From the NCBI RefSeq assembly GCF_000372645.1, contig NZ_APMP01000025.1:1-64000 (forward strand): a stretch of 64,000 nucleotides of DNA, written 5' to 3'. A program made the translations under genes and the position numbers. Numbering within the stretch: the stretch's first letter is position 1; each line of letters starts with the position of its first letter. The notes beneath the pieces were generated by a model. That model did not search any database. It was not told the DNA's origin and was given only the letters and a program-made list of their open reading frames with translations. Below, one piece after another: positions 33,206 through 40,945 of this stretch. This stretch comes from Caulobacter vibrioides OR37. Its GTDB lineage: Bacteria; Pseudomonadota; Alphaproteobacteria; Caulobacterales; Caulobacteraceae.

Positions 33206-33784
33206 TCACGATTGAGGCGCGGTGCTCTCGATCGCCTCGACCATCTTCAGCAGCTTCTCCATCGCCACGTCGCGCACGCCGCCCTCGCGCAGGTGCAGGA
33301 CGAGGTCGCGCAGATAGTCGATGTTCGGCCCCGACAGCCCCTTGGCCCCGGCGATCAGCGCCGCCTGCTGCTCCAGGGTCAGCGCGCCGGCCCACTGGCT
33401 GTGCTTCATGTCCGACAGGAAGACGAGCGCCGGAACCTTTCGCTGGCCGTCCGAGCCGTCCGCGTCCAGCTTCACCTCGCGGGAGGTCTCGAAATAGGTC
33501 TCGGTCGGTTGCTCGCGTTCGCGCAGATAGGCGTAGACGCCCGGCCACTCGGACGCCGCGACGCGATAGGCCATGCCGCGCACCGCGCCGCCCGGCGCCA
33601 GGCCCAGCACCAGGCCCGGCCGCTCATAGGTGCCGCGATGATGGACCGAATAGATGCAGAAGGCCCGTCGCCGACCGTGGAGCACGGCCGTTCTTCGGTC
33701 TATGAACGGGAACCCGGGCCGCCACATCAGCGATCCGTATCCGAACACCCAGCGATCCTCGCCGCCGCCTTCCAAATCCATCAT
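33206..33784 (-). CDS. ChaC-like gamma-glutamylcyclotransferase
   Basis: A ~192-residue protein of the ChaC/GGCT fold. The substrate-binding loop VFGYGSLMWRPGF is near the N-terminus and the catalytic glutamate is in AYLREREQPTETYFE. ChaC enzymes degrade glutathione to 5-oxoproline and Cys-Gly. Two consecutive ATGs (33784, 33781) could serve as start, and an upstream ATG at 33886 would run into the divergent gene. It converges with plsC (16 bp between stops) and diverges from DUF2125. Confidence 0.88.
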   Translation of the reverse strand: MMDLEGGGEDRWVFGYGSLMWRPGFPFIDRRTAVLHGRRRAFCIYSVHHRGTYERPGLVLGLAPGGAVRGMAYRVAASEWPGVYAYLREREQPTETYFETSREVKLDADGSDGQRKVPALVFLSDMKHSQWAGALTLEQQAALIAGAKGLSGPNIDYLRDLVLHLREGGVRDVAMEKLLKMVEAIESTAPQS

Positions 33785-33809
33785 CGATCCCGACCGGACG
33801 CGCCCATAG

Positions 33810-34832
33810 ATGACCCATAACGACGCCGCCCCGTCCCGCAAAGCCCCCCAGAAGGCCCATCGCGGCCGCCTGTTCGCCCCGTTCATCCTCGCCGCCCTCG
33901 TCGCGGGCGGCTGGAGCTATGGCTGGTTCTGGCTGCGTGGCCAGGCCGAGCAGCGGATGGACGCGGCCTCGGCGTCGTTCAAGGCTCGCGGTTATGACCT
34001 GTCTTGGCGCGAGCGAACCTTCACGGGCTTTCCGTTCCGCATGGATGTGAGCCTGGCCGACGCCCGCGTCGCCGAGCCGTCGGGCTGGGCCCTGCGCGCG
34101 CCGGAACTGAAGGGCGAGGCCGAGATCTACGATCTCAGCCACTGGGTGATGGTCGCGCCGCAAGGCATCGTGCTGACACGGCCCGAGGCGGGCGACGTCA
34201 CGATCACCGGCCAGGCCTTGCGCGCCAGCGTCTCGCACCCCGGGGAGCGCCCGCCGCGCATCTCGGTCGAGGGCGCGAACCTGACCTTCGCTCCGGCGCC
34301 GAACGCCAAGCCCTTCCCGCTGCTCTCGGCGGCCAACATGCAGCTGCACCTGCGCGCCGGCCCCGACGACCAGGGCGCGATCCTGTTCAAGGCCGACGGC
34401 GCGCGCGCCGATTTCGTTGGCCTGCTGGGCCGGATCGTCCAGGATAAGCAGGCCTCGATGGTTCTGGACGCCCGACTGACCAAGGTTTCGGCGCTGCGCG
34501 GCCACAGCTGGGCCGACGCCGTCCGGGCCTGGACGACCGCCGGCGGCGCCATGACCCTGCAGGACAGCCAGGTGCTGGCCGGCGACGCCGAGATGAAGGG
34601 CAAGACCGGCGCCCTGACGGTCGATGCTGACGGTCGCCTGCAAGGCGCGCTGGACGTGTCGATCAAGGAGCGCCCCGACCTTTCCAAGCCGCTCAAGACC
34701 CGCGAACAGATGCTGGCGGCCGCCGCCGAGGCCATGGGCCAGGAGCCGGTGATCCAGGCCAGCCTGAAGTTCGGCGACGGCCGCACCCGGCTGGGCGAGA
34801 TCGATACGGGACCCTCGCCGCGCATCTTCTGA
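33810..34832 (+). CDS. DUF2125 domain protein
   Basis: A 340-residue membrane-anchored protein: a basic N-terminus, one transmembrane helix (~25-45, FAPFILAALVAGGWSYGWFW) and a large periplasmic domain with the DUF2125 features (ARGYDLSWRERTFTGFPFRMDV, LRAPELKGEAEIYDLSHWVMVAPQG). The repetitive beta pattern suggests an AsmA-like or lipid-transport groove fold, but that is inference. It is specific to alphaproteobacteria and of unknown function. A ~105-bp gap separates it from the chorismate mutase. Confidence 0.85.
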   Translation: MTHNDAAPSRKAPQKAHRGRLFAPFILAALVAGGWSYGWFWLRGQAEQRMDAASASFKARGYDLSWRERTFTGFPFRMDVSLADARVAEPSGWALRAPELKGEAEIYDLSHWVMVAPQGIVLTRPEAGDVTITGQALRASVSHPGERPPRISVEGANLTFAPAPNAKPFPLLSAANMQLHLRAGPDDQGAILFKADGARADFVGLLGRIVQDKQASMVLDARLTKVSALRGHSWADAVRAWTTAGGAMTLQDSQVLAGDAEMKGKTGALTVDADGRLQGALDVSIKERPDLSKPLKTREQMLAAAAEAMGQEPVIQASLKFGDGRTRLGEIDTGPSPRIF

Positions 34833-34937
34833 TCGATCGGCGATCGTTCGAGCGCGCAATTTTCTTCCCCGAGGAGGCGGACTATTGCGTGTTCGGCGGC
34901 AAGGACTATGGTCCCGCCTCCAATTTCGGGGAAGAAC

Positions 34938-35738
34938 ATGGGCAGCGACACGACGGCCGCCACGCCGTCTCTCGAAGAGGTCCGATGGCGGCTCGACGCG
35001 ATCGACACGGAACTGCTGAAGCTGCTGGACGAACGCGCCAGCCTGGCCGGCGCCGTCGCGGCCGCCAAGCGGGCTTCGGGCGACACGGGCTTTGGCCTGC
35101 GCCCCGGCCGCGAAGCCCACATCGTCCGAAAGCTGCTGGAAACGCCGCGCAGGGGCGCCTCGGACGCCCTGGTCATCCGCATCTGGCGCGAGATCATGGC
35201 CGACAATCTGGCGCGCCAGGGGCCATACCACCTGGGCGTCTTCGGCGGTCGCGATCCGGCCCGCGCGGTCGAGCTGACCCGCCTGCGCTTCGGAACGGCC
35301 CCGCGCCTGTCGATCGCCGCCACCGCCCAGGACGCCTTGGCCATCGCGCGCTCGCCCTGGGGCGTCGGCGTCCTGCCGCTGGCGTCGGACACGCCGTGGT
35401 GGGGACGCCTGCTGGCCGAGCCGAAGCTGAAGGTCTTCGCCGCCCTGCCCTGCCTGGCCAGCTGGGGTCCCCAAGCCGCCCTGGCCGTCGCCGAGGTCGA
35501 GGTCGAGCCGACCGGCCACGATCAGACCTTCTGGGTCACCGACTCGACCAAGAGCGTCTCGGCCATCGTCGAAACGCTGAGCCAGACCGACGTCGCCGCC
35601 GAGCTGATCGCCGAGGCCGGCGGCCTCAGACTGTTCTCGCTGTCCGGCTTCTTCCAGCCCGATGACCCGCGTCTGGCCCGCGCGCCCGGCGCCCTGACGG
35701 GCGTCATCGGGGCTGCGCCCGAACAGTTCGACGTGTAA
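34938..35738 (+). CDS. Chorismate mutase with degenerate C-terminal domain
   Basis: A 266-residue protein. Residues ~11-95 are an AroQ-class chorismate mutase (chorismate to prephenate) with the expected active-site residues: R18 (WRLDAIDTELLKLLDER), R33, K44 and R58-E59 (PGREAHIVRKL). The remaining ~170 residues (from HLGVFGGRDPARAVELTRLRF) have the two-lobe layout of a prephenate dehydratase plus ACT-like tail (FWVTDSTKSVSAIVETL), but lack a recognisable dehydratase catalytic TRF motif. It probably supplies prephenate to the dehydrogenase downstream. Start ATG 34938 follows GGGGAAG; an upstream in-frame start at 34908 is less likely. Confidence 0.8.
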   Translation: MGSDTTAATPSLEEVRWRLDAIDTELLKLLDERASLAGAVAAAKRASGDTGFGLRPGREAHIVRKLLETPRRGASDALVIRIWREIMADNLARQGPYHLGVFGGRDPARAVELTRLRFGTAPRLSIAATAQDALAIARSPWGVGVLPLASDTPWWGRLLAEPKLKVFAALPCLASWGPQAALAVAEVEVEPTGHDQTFWVTDSTKSVSAIVETLSQTDVAAELIAEAGGLRLFSLSGFFQPDDPRLARAPGALTGVIGAAPEQFDV

Positions 35739-35782
35739 GAGACGCCTCGTCCCCAAGGGGGGTCATAATTCAGAGTACTCCG

Positions 35783-36895
35783 ATGACCGCCGATCGCTTC
35801 GCCGCGCCCCGTCCCGTTCCCAAGCCCGGAATCATGGACATCCACGCCTATGTCGGCGGCAAGTCGAAGATCGAAGGCATCGCGCATCCGATCAAGCTGT
35901 CGAGCAACGAAAACATCCTGGGCAGCAGCGACAAGGCCAAGGCGGCCTATCGCGACGCCGTAGACCGTCTGCACATCTATCCCGACGGCAAGGCCAATAT
36001 CCTGCGCGAGGCCGTGGCCGAGCGCTTCAAGCTGGAGCCCGAGCGCCTGACCTTCGGCGACGGCAGCGACGAGATCTTCGCCCTGCTGTGCCAGGTCTAT
36101 CTGGAGCCGGGCGACAACATCGTCCAGGGCGAGCACGGCTTCGCCGCCTACGCCATCGGGGCCCGCGCCTGCCAAGGCGAGGTGCGGATGGCCAAGGAGA
36201 TCAACCACCGCGTCGACGTCGATGAAGTGATCAAGTGCGTCGACGAACGCACGCGCCTCGTCTTCATCGCCAACCCGGCCAACCCGACCGGCACCTGGCT
36301 GACCGGCGAGGAGATCCGCGCCCTGCACGCGGCCCTGCCGCCGTCGGTCGTCCTCGTGCTCGACGGCGCCTACTCGGAATTTTGCAGCGATCCGCGCTTC
36401 GAGGACGGCCTCGACCTGGCCCGCACCGCCGAGAACGTGATCGTCACGCGCACCTTCTCCAAGCTGCACGGACTGGCCGCGTTGCGGGTGGGCTGGGGCT
36501 ACGCGCCCGAGCACATCATCGCCCCGATCGAGCGCATCCGCCCGCCGTTCAACACCTCGATCCCCGGCCAGGAGGCCGCCGTGGCGGCCCTGTTCGACGA
36601 CGAGTTCCAGGCCCGTTCACTGGCTCTGGTCGAGCAATGGCGTCCGTGGCTGGCCCAGCAGTTGGGCGGCCTGGGCCTCGACGTCACCCCGTCGGCGGCC
36701 AATTTCGTCCTGGCGACCTTCCCGACCACGCCGGGCAAGACCGCCCAGGAGGCCGAGGCGTTCCTGGCCTCGAAAGGCTACCTGGTCCGCGCCGTGGCCA
36801 ACTACAACCTGCCGAACTCGATCCGCGTCACCATCGGGCTCGAAGAGCATAACCGGGCCGTGGTGGAGCTGCTGGCCCAGTTCATGGGGCGCTAG
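35783..36895 (+). CDS. hisC: Histidinol-phosphate/aromatic aminotransferase
   Basis: A 370-residue PLP-dependent class I/II aminotransferase of the HisC subgroup. The PLP lysine is in TRTFSKLHGLAALRVGWGYAP, with IKLSSNENILG near the N-terminus, FANPANPTG-like binding (FIANPANPTGTW) and the C-terminal NSIRVTIG. Placed between chorismate mutase and prephenate dehydrogenase, it probably transaminates aromatic keto acids (tyrosine and phenylalanine synthesis), perhaps as well as histidinol phosphate. A 44-bp gap follows the chorismate mutase. Confidence 0.88.
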   Translation: MTADRFAAPRPVPKPGIMDIHAYVGGKSKIEGIAHPIKLSSNENILGSSDKAKAAYRDAVDRLHIYPDGKANILREAVAERFKLEPERLTFGDGSDEIFALLCQVYLEPGDNIVQGEHGFAAYAIGARACQGEVRMAKEINHRVDVDEVIKCVDERTRLVFIANPANPTGTWLTGEEIRALHAALPPSVVLVLDGAYSEFCSDPRFEDGLDLARTAENVIVTRTFSKLHGLAALRVGWGYAPEHIIAPIERIRPPFNTSIPGQEAAVAALFDDEFQARSLALVEQWRPWLAQQLGGLGLDVTPSAANFVLATFPTTPGKTAQEAEAFLASKGYLVRAVANYNLPNSIRVTIGLEEHNRAVVELLAQFMGR

Positions 36896-36916
36896 ATGTC
36901 GGCGCGTCTCCCGACC

Positions 36917-37035
36917 TCCCCGGCGAATGCCGGGGCCCAGATCGAACCCACAGCCGCCTTTTGTTTGAATGGGGACAAGAGGCGCATCATCCCAAACCGC
37001 TCAGCCTGCATCTGGGCCCCGGCATTCGCCGGGGA
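36917..37035. repeat. Perfect 26-bp inverted repeat pair (REP-like family 1)
   Basis: The arms at 36917-36942 and 37010-37035 are exact reverse complements over 26 bases. Each arm contains its own small hairpin (CCCCGGC-GAAT-GCCGGGG) and ends in CCCAGAT/ATCTGGG. The element fills the gap between the aminotransferase and prephenate dehydrogenase genes. A related element with the same arm consensus is at 59998-60072 between argF and argD. Confidence 0.88.
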
Positions 37036-37060
37036 AATCGGTTTGAAGTGAGCCTTATCC

Positions 37061-37999
37061 ATGTCTAACCCCGGCATCCTCTATCCCAAGCTCACCGTCA
37101 TCGGCTGCGGCCTGATCGGCGGCTCGGTGATCCGCGCCGCGCGCCAGCATGGCGTCGTCGGCGAGGTCACCGTGGCCGACGCCAGCGAGGCCCATCGCGC
37201 CCGCGTCGTCGAGCTGGGCATCGCCGAGCACGTCACCGGCGACATCGCCGAGGCGGTCAAGGACGCCGACCTGGTGGTGATCGCCACCCCGGTGCTGTCG
37301 ATCCCCGAGATCGCCGCTCAGGTGATCCCGGCCATGAAGCCGGGCGCGACCCTGACCGATGTCGGCTCGACCAAGGCCAACGTCGCCGAGGCCTTCCGCG
37401 CCCAGGACGGCGGGAAGATCTTCGCCATCCCAGGCCACCCGATCGCCGGCACCGAGCAGTCGGGTCCGGACTCCGGCTTTCCGGAACTGTTCGAGGGCCG
37501 CTGGACGATCCTGACGCCCCTCGACAGCGACGACGAGCACTACGCCGCCGCCGTCGCCCGCCTGTCGGCCTTCTGGCGCGCCTTTGGGGCCCAGGTCGAG
37601 CTGATGGACGAAAAGCACCACGACCTCGTTTTGGCCGTCGTCTCGCACCTGCCCCACCTGATCGCCTACACGATCGTCGGCAGCGCGGCCGACCTGGAGA
37701 ACGTCACCGAGAACGAGGTCATCAAGTACTCGGCCTCGGGCTTCCGCGACTTCACCCGCATCGCCGCCAGCGACCCGACCATGTGGCGCGACATCTTCTT
37801 GGCCAACAAGGACGCGGTGCTGGAGATGCTGGGCCGCTTCACCGAGGACCTCCAGGCCATGAGCCGCGCCATCCGCTGGGGCGACGCCGACACCCTCCAC
37901 GCCCACTTCACCCGGACGCGCGCGATCCGCCGGGGCATCGTGGCGGCGGGGCAAGAGAGCGCCCTGCCGAACTTCGGGCGGGACCGGGGGAAGAGCTAG
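37061..37999 (+). CDS. tyrC: Prephenate/arogenate dehydrogenase
   Basis: A 312-residue NAD(P)-dependent dehydrogenase for tyrosine synthesis. The Rossmann motif VIGCGLIGGS is at the N-terminus; PGHPIAGTEQSG and the VVSHLPHLIAY segment, holding catalytic and substrate-contact histidines, are typical. Whether it prefers prephenate or arogenate cannot be told from sequence. It follows the aminotransferase in the same direction, separated by the palindromic repeat. Confidence 0.92.
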   Translation: MSNPGILYPKLTVIGCGLIGGSVIRAARQHGVVGEVTVADASEAHRARVVELGIAEHVTGDIAEAVKDADLVVIATPVLSIPEIAAQVIPAMKPGATLTDVGSTKANVAEAFRAQDGGKIFAIPGHPIAGTEQSGPDSGFPELFEGRWTILTPLDSDDEHYAAAVARLSAFWRAFGAQVELMDEKHHDLVLAVVSHLPHLIAYTIVGSAADLENVTENEVIKYSASGFRDFTRIAASDPTMWRDIFLANKDAVLEMLGRFTEDLQAMSRAIRWGDADTLHAHFTRTRAIRRGIVAAGQESALPNFGRDRGKS

Positions 38000-38104
38000 G
38001 GGCCGGGCGAACGCCAACGGGAACGAGCATCCAGTGGAAGCCGTTATCCGCGAGGTGATCCCGGCGCGTAGTGCGACCCCGACCCTTGCGAACGGAAGAT
38101 ACCG

Positions 38105-38782
38105 ATGCGCGACGCGGTACGACGCCGGTTCCTCGAGCTGCTGTGCTCGATCTACATCTACAACGAGCATCGCGGCTATACCGCCATCGACCGGATGCTG
38201 GCGGCGATCCGCGCCAGTTGGCCCGATGACGAGGCGCTGATCCGCAAGGTCGAGAGCCACCGCGCCGACGAGCGCAAGCACTATCTGATGTTCCGTCGCT
38301 GGTTCGAACGACGCGGGGTGATGCCCTTCGATATCGACCGGACGTGCGGCCATATCGATCGCTTCGTCGAGATCGTGTTCGGCTCGCCGATAGACGCCCT
38401 CGACTATCGCCTGATCGGCCGCGAGGACGTGTTCGAGCGGCTGTGCCGGGTGGTTTCGCTGACCGAGAAACGCGGCCACCGCCAGGTCGAGATCCTGCTG
38501 CGCGACCCCAAGGTGCGGGACGACGCCCAGCTGACCAAGATCTTCCGCGTCATCGAGCAGGACGAGCCCAGCCACTGGGCGCCCTACGACGGATGGCTGC
38601 GCGATCACGGACGGCGCGAGGCCAATGCCTGGGAGCGGGCGATCGACAGCTTCGTCCACGGCGAGCTCCTGGTGTTCAAGCTGCCGGTGCTGTTCCTGGC
38701 CCCGCGCCTGCGCCGCCGGTCGACCTGGCCCGACCAGCATGACGACGCCGGGGCGCTGGATCAGGTCGCGGCGCTGGCCTGA
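38105..38782 (+). CDS. Ferritin-like diiron-domain protein of unknown function
   Basis: A 225-residue all-helical protein that I cannot name. Two ExxH motifs typical of carboxylate-bridged diiron proteins are present: E56-x-x-H59 in SHRADERKHYLMF, and EPSH in IEQDEPSHWAPYDGW. E21, E50 and other acidic residues may complete the site. The C-terminal part is hydrophobic (LLVFKLPVLFLAPRL), perhaps a membrane contact. The start ATG 38105 follows GGAAG. It may be an oxidase/desaturase-like or iron-handling protein; the context (after tyrC) gives no clue. Confidence 0.72.
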   Translation: MRDAVRRRFLELLCSIYIYNEHRGYTAIDRMLAAIRASWPDDEALIRKVESHRADERKHYLMFRRWFERRGVMPFDIDRTCGHIDRFVEIVFGSPIDALDYRLIGREDVFERLCRVVSLTEKRGHRQVEILLRDPKVRDDAQLTKIFRVIEQDEPSHWAPYDGWLRDHGRREANAWERAIDSFVHGELLVFKLPVLFLAPRLRRRSTWPDQHDDAGALDQVAALA

Positions 38783-38890
38783 TCGGCGCCAAGCCGCAGC
38801 CGTTTTTCCGTCCGTCCGCGAAATAAGCCCGCAACATTCGCGCCGAAGACTGGGAACAGGGACATCTCACCCTGGAAGGAAACACCCTCT

Positions 38891-39232
38891 ATGCGCCGCA
38901 CGCTCCTCGTCGCGCTTGCAACGCTTACTACCCTGGCCGGCGGCGTCGCCCTGGCCCAGGACGGTCCGCCGCGCGGAATGCCGGCTCCGGAAGACATCTT
39001 CAAGCGCTGGGACACCAACAATGACGGCGTCGTGGACCTGGCCGAATGGAAGGCCGCCGGCCGTCCGGAAGAACGCTTCGCCATGATCGACGCCAACAAG
39101 GACGGCAAGATCACCCTCGACGAACTGAAGGCCGCGTTCGAAAAGATGCGCCAGCGCCGGATGCAGCAAGGCGGCGGCGAAGGCGGTCCGCCTCCCGGCC
39201 CGCCGCCAGGTGGAATGCCACCCCAGAACTAA
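38891..39232 (+). CDS. Exported two-EF-hand protein
   Basis: A 113-residue protein with a signal peptide (residues 1-22, cleavage after ALA) and two EF-hand loops, DTNNDGVVDLAE (41-52) and DANKDGKITLDE (67-78). A Gly/Pro-rich tail (GGPPPGPPPGG) follows. It is probably a small periplasmic calcium-binding protein. A strong terminator hairpin follows 30 bp after its stop. Confidence 0.85.
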   Translation: MRRTLLVALATLTTLAGGVALAQDGPPRGMPAPEDIFKRWDTNNDGVVDLAEWKAAGRPEERFAMIDANKDGKITLDELKAAFEKMRQRRMQQGGGEGGPPPGPPPGGMPPQN

Positions 39233-39261
39233 AAGAAGCGCGCTCCTACCGACGCTGCGAG

Positions 39262-39291
39262 CGCCGCCCGGCTTGTCCCGGGCGGCGTTTT
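39262..39291 (+). terminator. Rho-independent terminator of EF-hand gene
   Basis: CGCCGCCCGG (39262-39271) pairs with CCGGGCGGCG (39278-39287) across a six-base loop and is followed by TTTT. It lies between the convergent EF-hand and DUF885 genes and clearly serves the rightward transcript. Confidence 0.85.
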
Positions 39292-39295
39292 CCAT

Positions 39296-40858
39296 TTAGG
39301 CCAGCAGCCGCCGCCATTGTGTCGCGAACGGTAGGGTTCCGGGCAGCAGCAGGTCGGCGTGGAAGCTCCTCGGATCGAAGTCCGGGCGACGGCGCGCCGC
39401 CTCGCGGATGCGGACGATCTCCAGCCAGGCCAGACCCTGACCCGCCACGCCCCCCGGCCCGATGGCGGCCCGCTCGACGTCCTGGGCGATCGGCGCGAAG
39501 ACCGGAGGCGGTCCCTGGACGCGCGCGAACCAGGCCTCGGCCCTCTGTCGGGTCCAGCCCTTGACGTGCAGGCCGGTGTCGACCACCAGCCGCCCGGCCC
39601 GAAACAGCATCCATTGCAGATAGCCCAGCTCGGCCAGCGGATCGTCTTGGAAGGCGCCCTCCTCGTCGGCGAGCTGCTCGGCATAGATCGCCCAGCCCTC
39701 GAGGAATCCGGGACAGGCCAGGCGCGCGCGCAGCGGATGCGCGCCGGCGCCCTCTTCCAGCGGGATCTGCAGCATATGGCCCGGAACCGCCTCGTGATGG
39801 ACGACGCTGGGCAGGGTCCAGCTAGGCCGACGCCGAATGTCGGCCAGGTCGACATAATAGATCCCCGTGCGTCGGCCATCGAAGCTGGGCGCGTCACGAT
39901 AGCCCTGCCGGGCGGCGGCCTCGTCGGCGCGAGACATCCGCGAGATCCTCGCCGTCAGGGTTCCGGACGGCGTGGCGGCGAAGGACTTGGGCAAGCGCGC
40001 CTTGGCCTTGTCCAGCCAGACGTTCATGTCGGCGACCAGCCTGTCGCGCCCGGTCTCGTCGTCGGCGTATAGCCAGCGCGGATCGCGCGCCAGGGCGGCG
40101 AAGCGGTCGCCCAGAGGGCCGGCGGCGATCCCCCGCTGGTCAAGCAGCCGCGCGGCGCGGGCGCCAAAGGTCTGGACCGCCGCGAGGCCTCGCCGGTGCG
40201 CCTCCTCCGGGTCGATGGCCGTGCCCAGGTTCTGCTTCAGAACCAGGGCGTAGTATTCGCGTCCCCACGAAAAGCGGCCAAGGCCCGCCCCTGACCCAGC
40301 CTTGGCCCTGAGGCTCGCCAGCGCCTCGCCCTGCCGCGCCAGCGCCCCGGCCAGATCGGCCGGCGCGGCGCCAGCGGCGGCGGTCAGGCCAGCCAAAACC
40401 TTGTCGATCACGAAGGCCGGCGGGACCACGCCATGGTCGGCGGCGTCGGCGCGCACCCGATCCGTTTCGGCGTCCAGCTTTCTGGCCAGGGTCAGGGGCG
40501 CGTTGCCGCTGGCCTTGATCGCGTCGGCCGCCTTCAGCCAGCTCCCGGCGCGGGTCGTGACCGCGTAGGGCGCGCCGGGGCCGGCGCCAAACGGGAAGCG
40601 GCGGGCGAACGCGGCCTCGATTTTGGAAGCCTGGAGCACGGCGTCGTAATCCAGGCGCGCGTTGGCCGACAAGCGATGGAGATCCGGAAAGGCCGCCAAC
40701 GCCGCCGCCCGCTCCGCGCCCGACGCGCCGCGTTGGACCATGCCGTCCAGCAGCCGCCTCAGCGCCCCGTCCGCGGACTGGGCCAGCGCCGGCCCCGCGC
40801 CGCCCGCCATCGCCGCCGCGCCGACGGCGCCCCCAAGAGCCTGGCGGCGGTTAAGCAT
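39296..40858 (-). CDS. DUF885 family hydrolase, exported
   Basis: A 520-residue DUF885 protein. The N-terminus (MLNRRQALGGAVGAAAMAGGAGPALA) looks like a Tat signal with the RRQALGG motif. The putative metal-binding HHEAVPGHML motif is near residue 350, and a conserved tail with GWAIYAEQLADEEG and GLAWLEIVRIREAARR follows. DUF885 proteins resemble M3-like metallopeptidases and probably act on peptides. A perfect GACACCGGTGTC palindrome lies 46 bp upstream of its start, and an S9 peptidase gene precedes it, suggesting a peptide-degrading unit. Confidence 0.85.
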   Translation of the reverse strand: MLNRRQALGGAVGAAAMAGGAGPALAQSADGALRRLLDGMVQRGASGAERAAALAAFPDLHRLSANARLDYDAVLQASKIEAAFARRFPFGAGPGAPYAVTTRAGSWLKAADAIKASGNAPLTLARKLDAETDRVRADAADHGVVPPAFVIDKVLAGLTAAAGAAPADLAGALARQGEALASLRAKAGSGAGLGRFSWGREYYALVLKQNLGTAIDPEEAHRRGLAAVQTFGARAARLLDQRGIAAGPLGDRFAALARDPRWLYADDETGRDRLVADMNVWLDKAKARLPKSFAATPSGTLTARISRMSRADEAAARQGYRDAPSFDGRRTGIYYVDLADIRRRPSWTLPSVVHHEAVPGHMLQIPLEEGAGAHPLRARLACPGFLEGWAIYAEQLADEEGAFQDDPLAELGYLQWMLFRAGRLVVDTGLHVKGWTRQRAEAWFARVQGPPPVFAPIAQDVERAAIGPGGVAGQGLAWLEIVRIREAARRRPDFDPRSFHADLLLPGTLPFATQWRRLLA

Positions 40859-40903
40859 GGCGTCCTCCCGGGGATCGTGTCGGTCGACAGTTCTAGGGAA
40901 CCT

Positions 40904-40915
40904 GACACCGGTGTC
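40904..40915. promoter_or_regulatory. Perfect LacI-type palindromic operator
   Basis: GACACCGGTGTC is a perfect 12-bp palindrome with a central CCGG, 46 bp upstream of the DUF885 gene and after the S9 peptidase stop. It shares GACACCGGT with the two sites before the LamG gene (771, 841). It is probably a repressor or activator site for the DUF885 promoter. Confidence 0.5.
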
Positions 40916-40945
40916 TAGACATCAGAGAGGGATCTGACCGACGCC

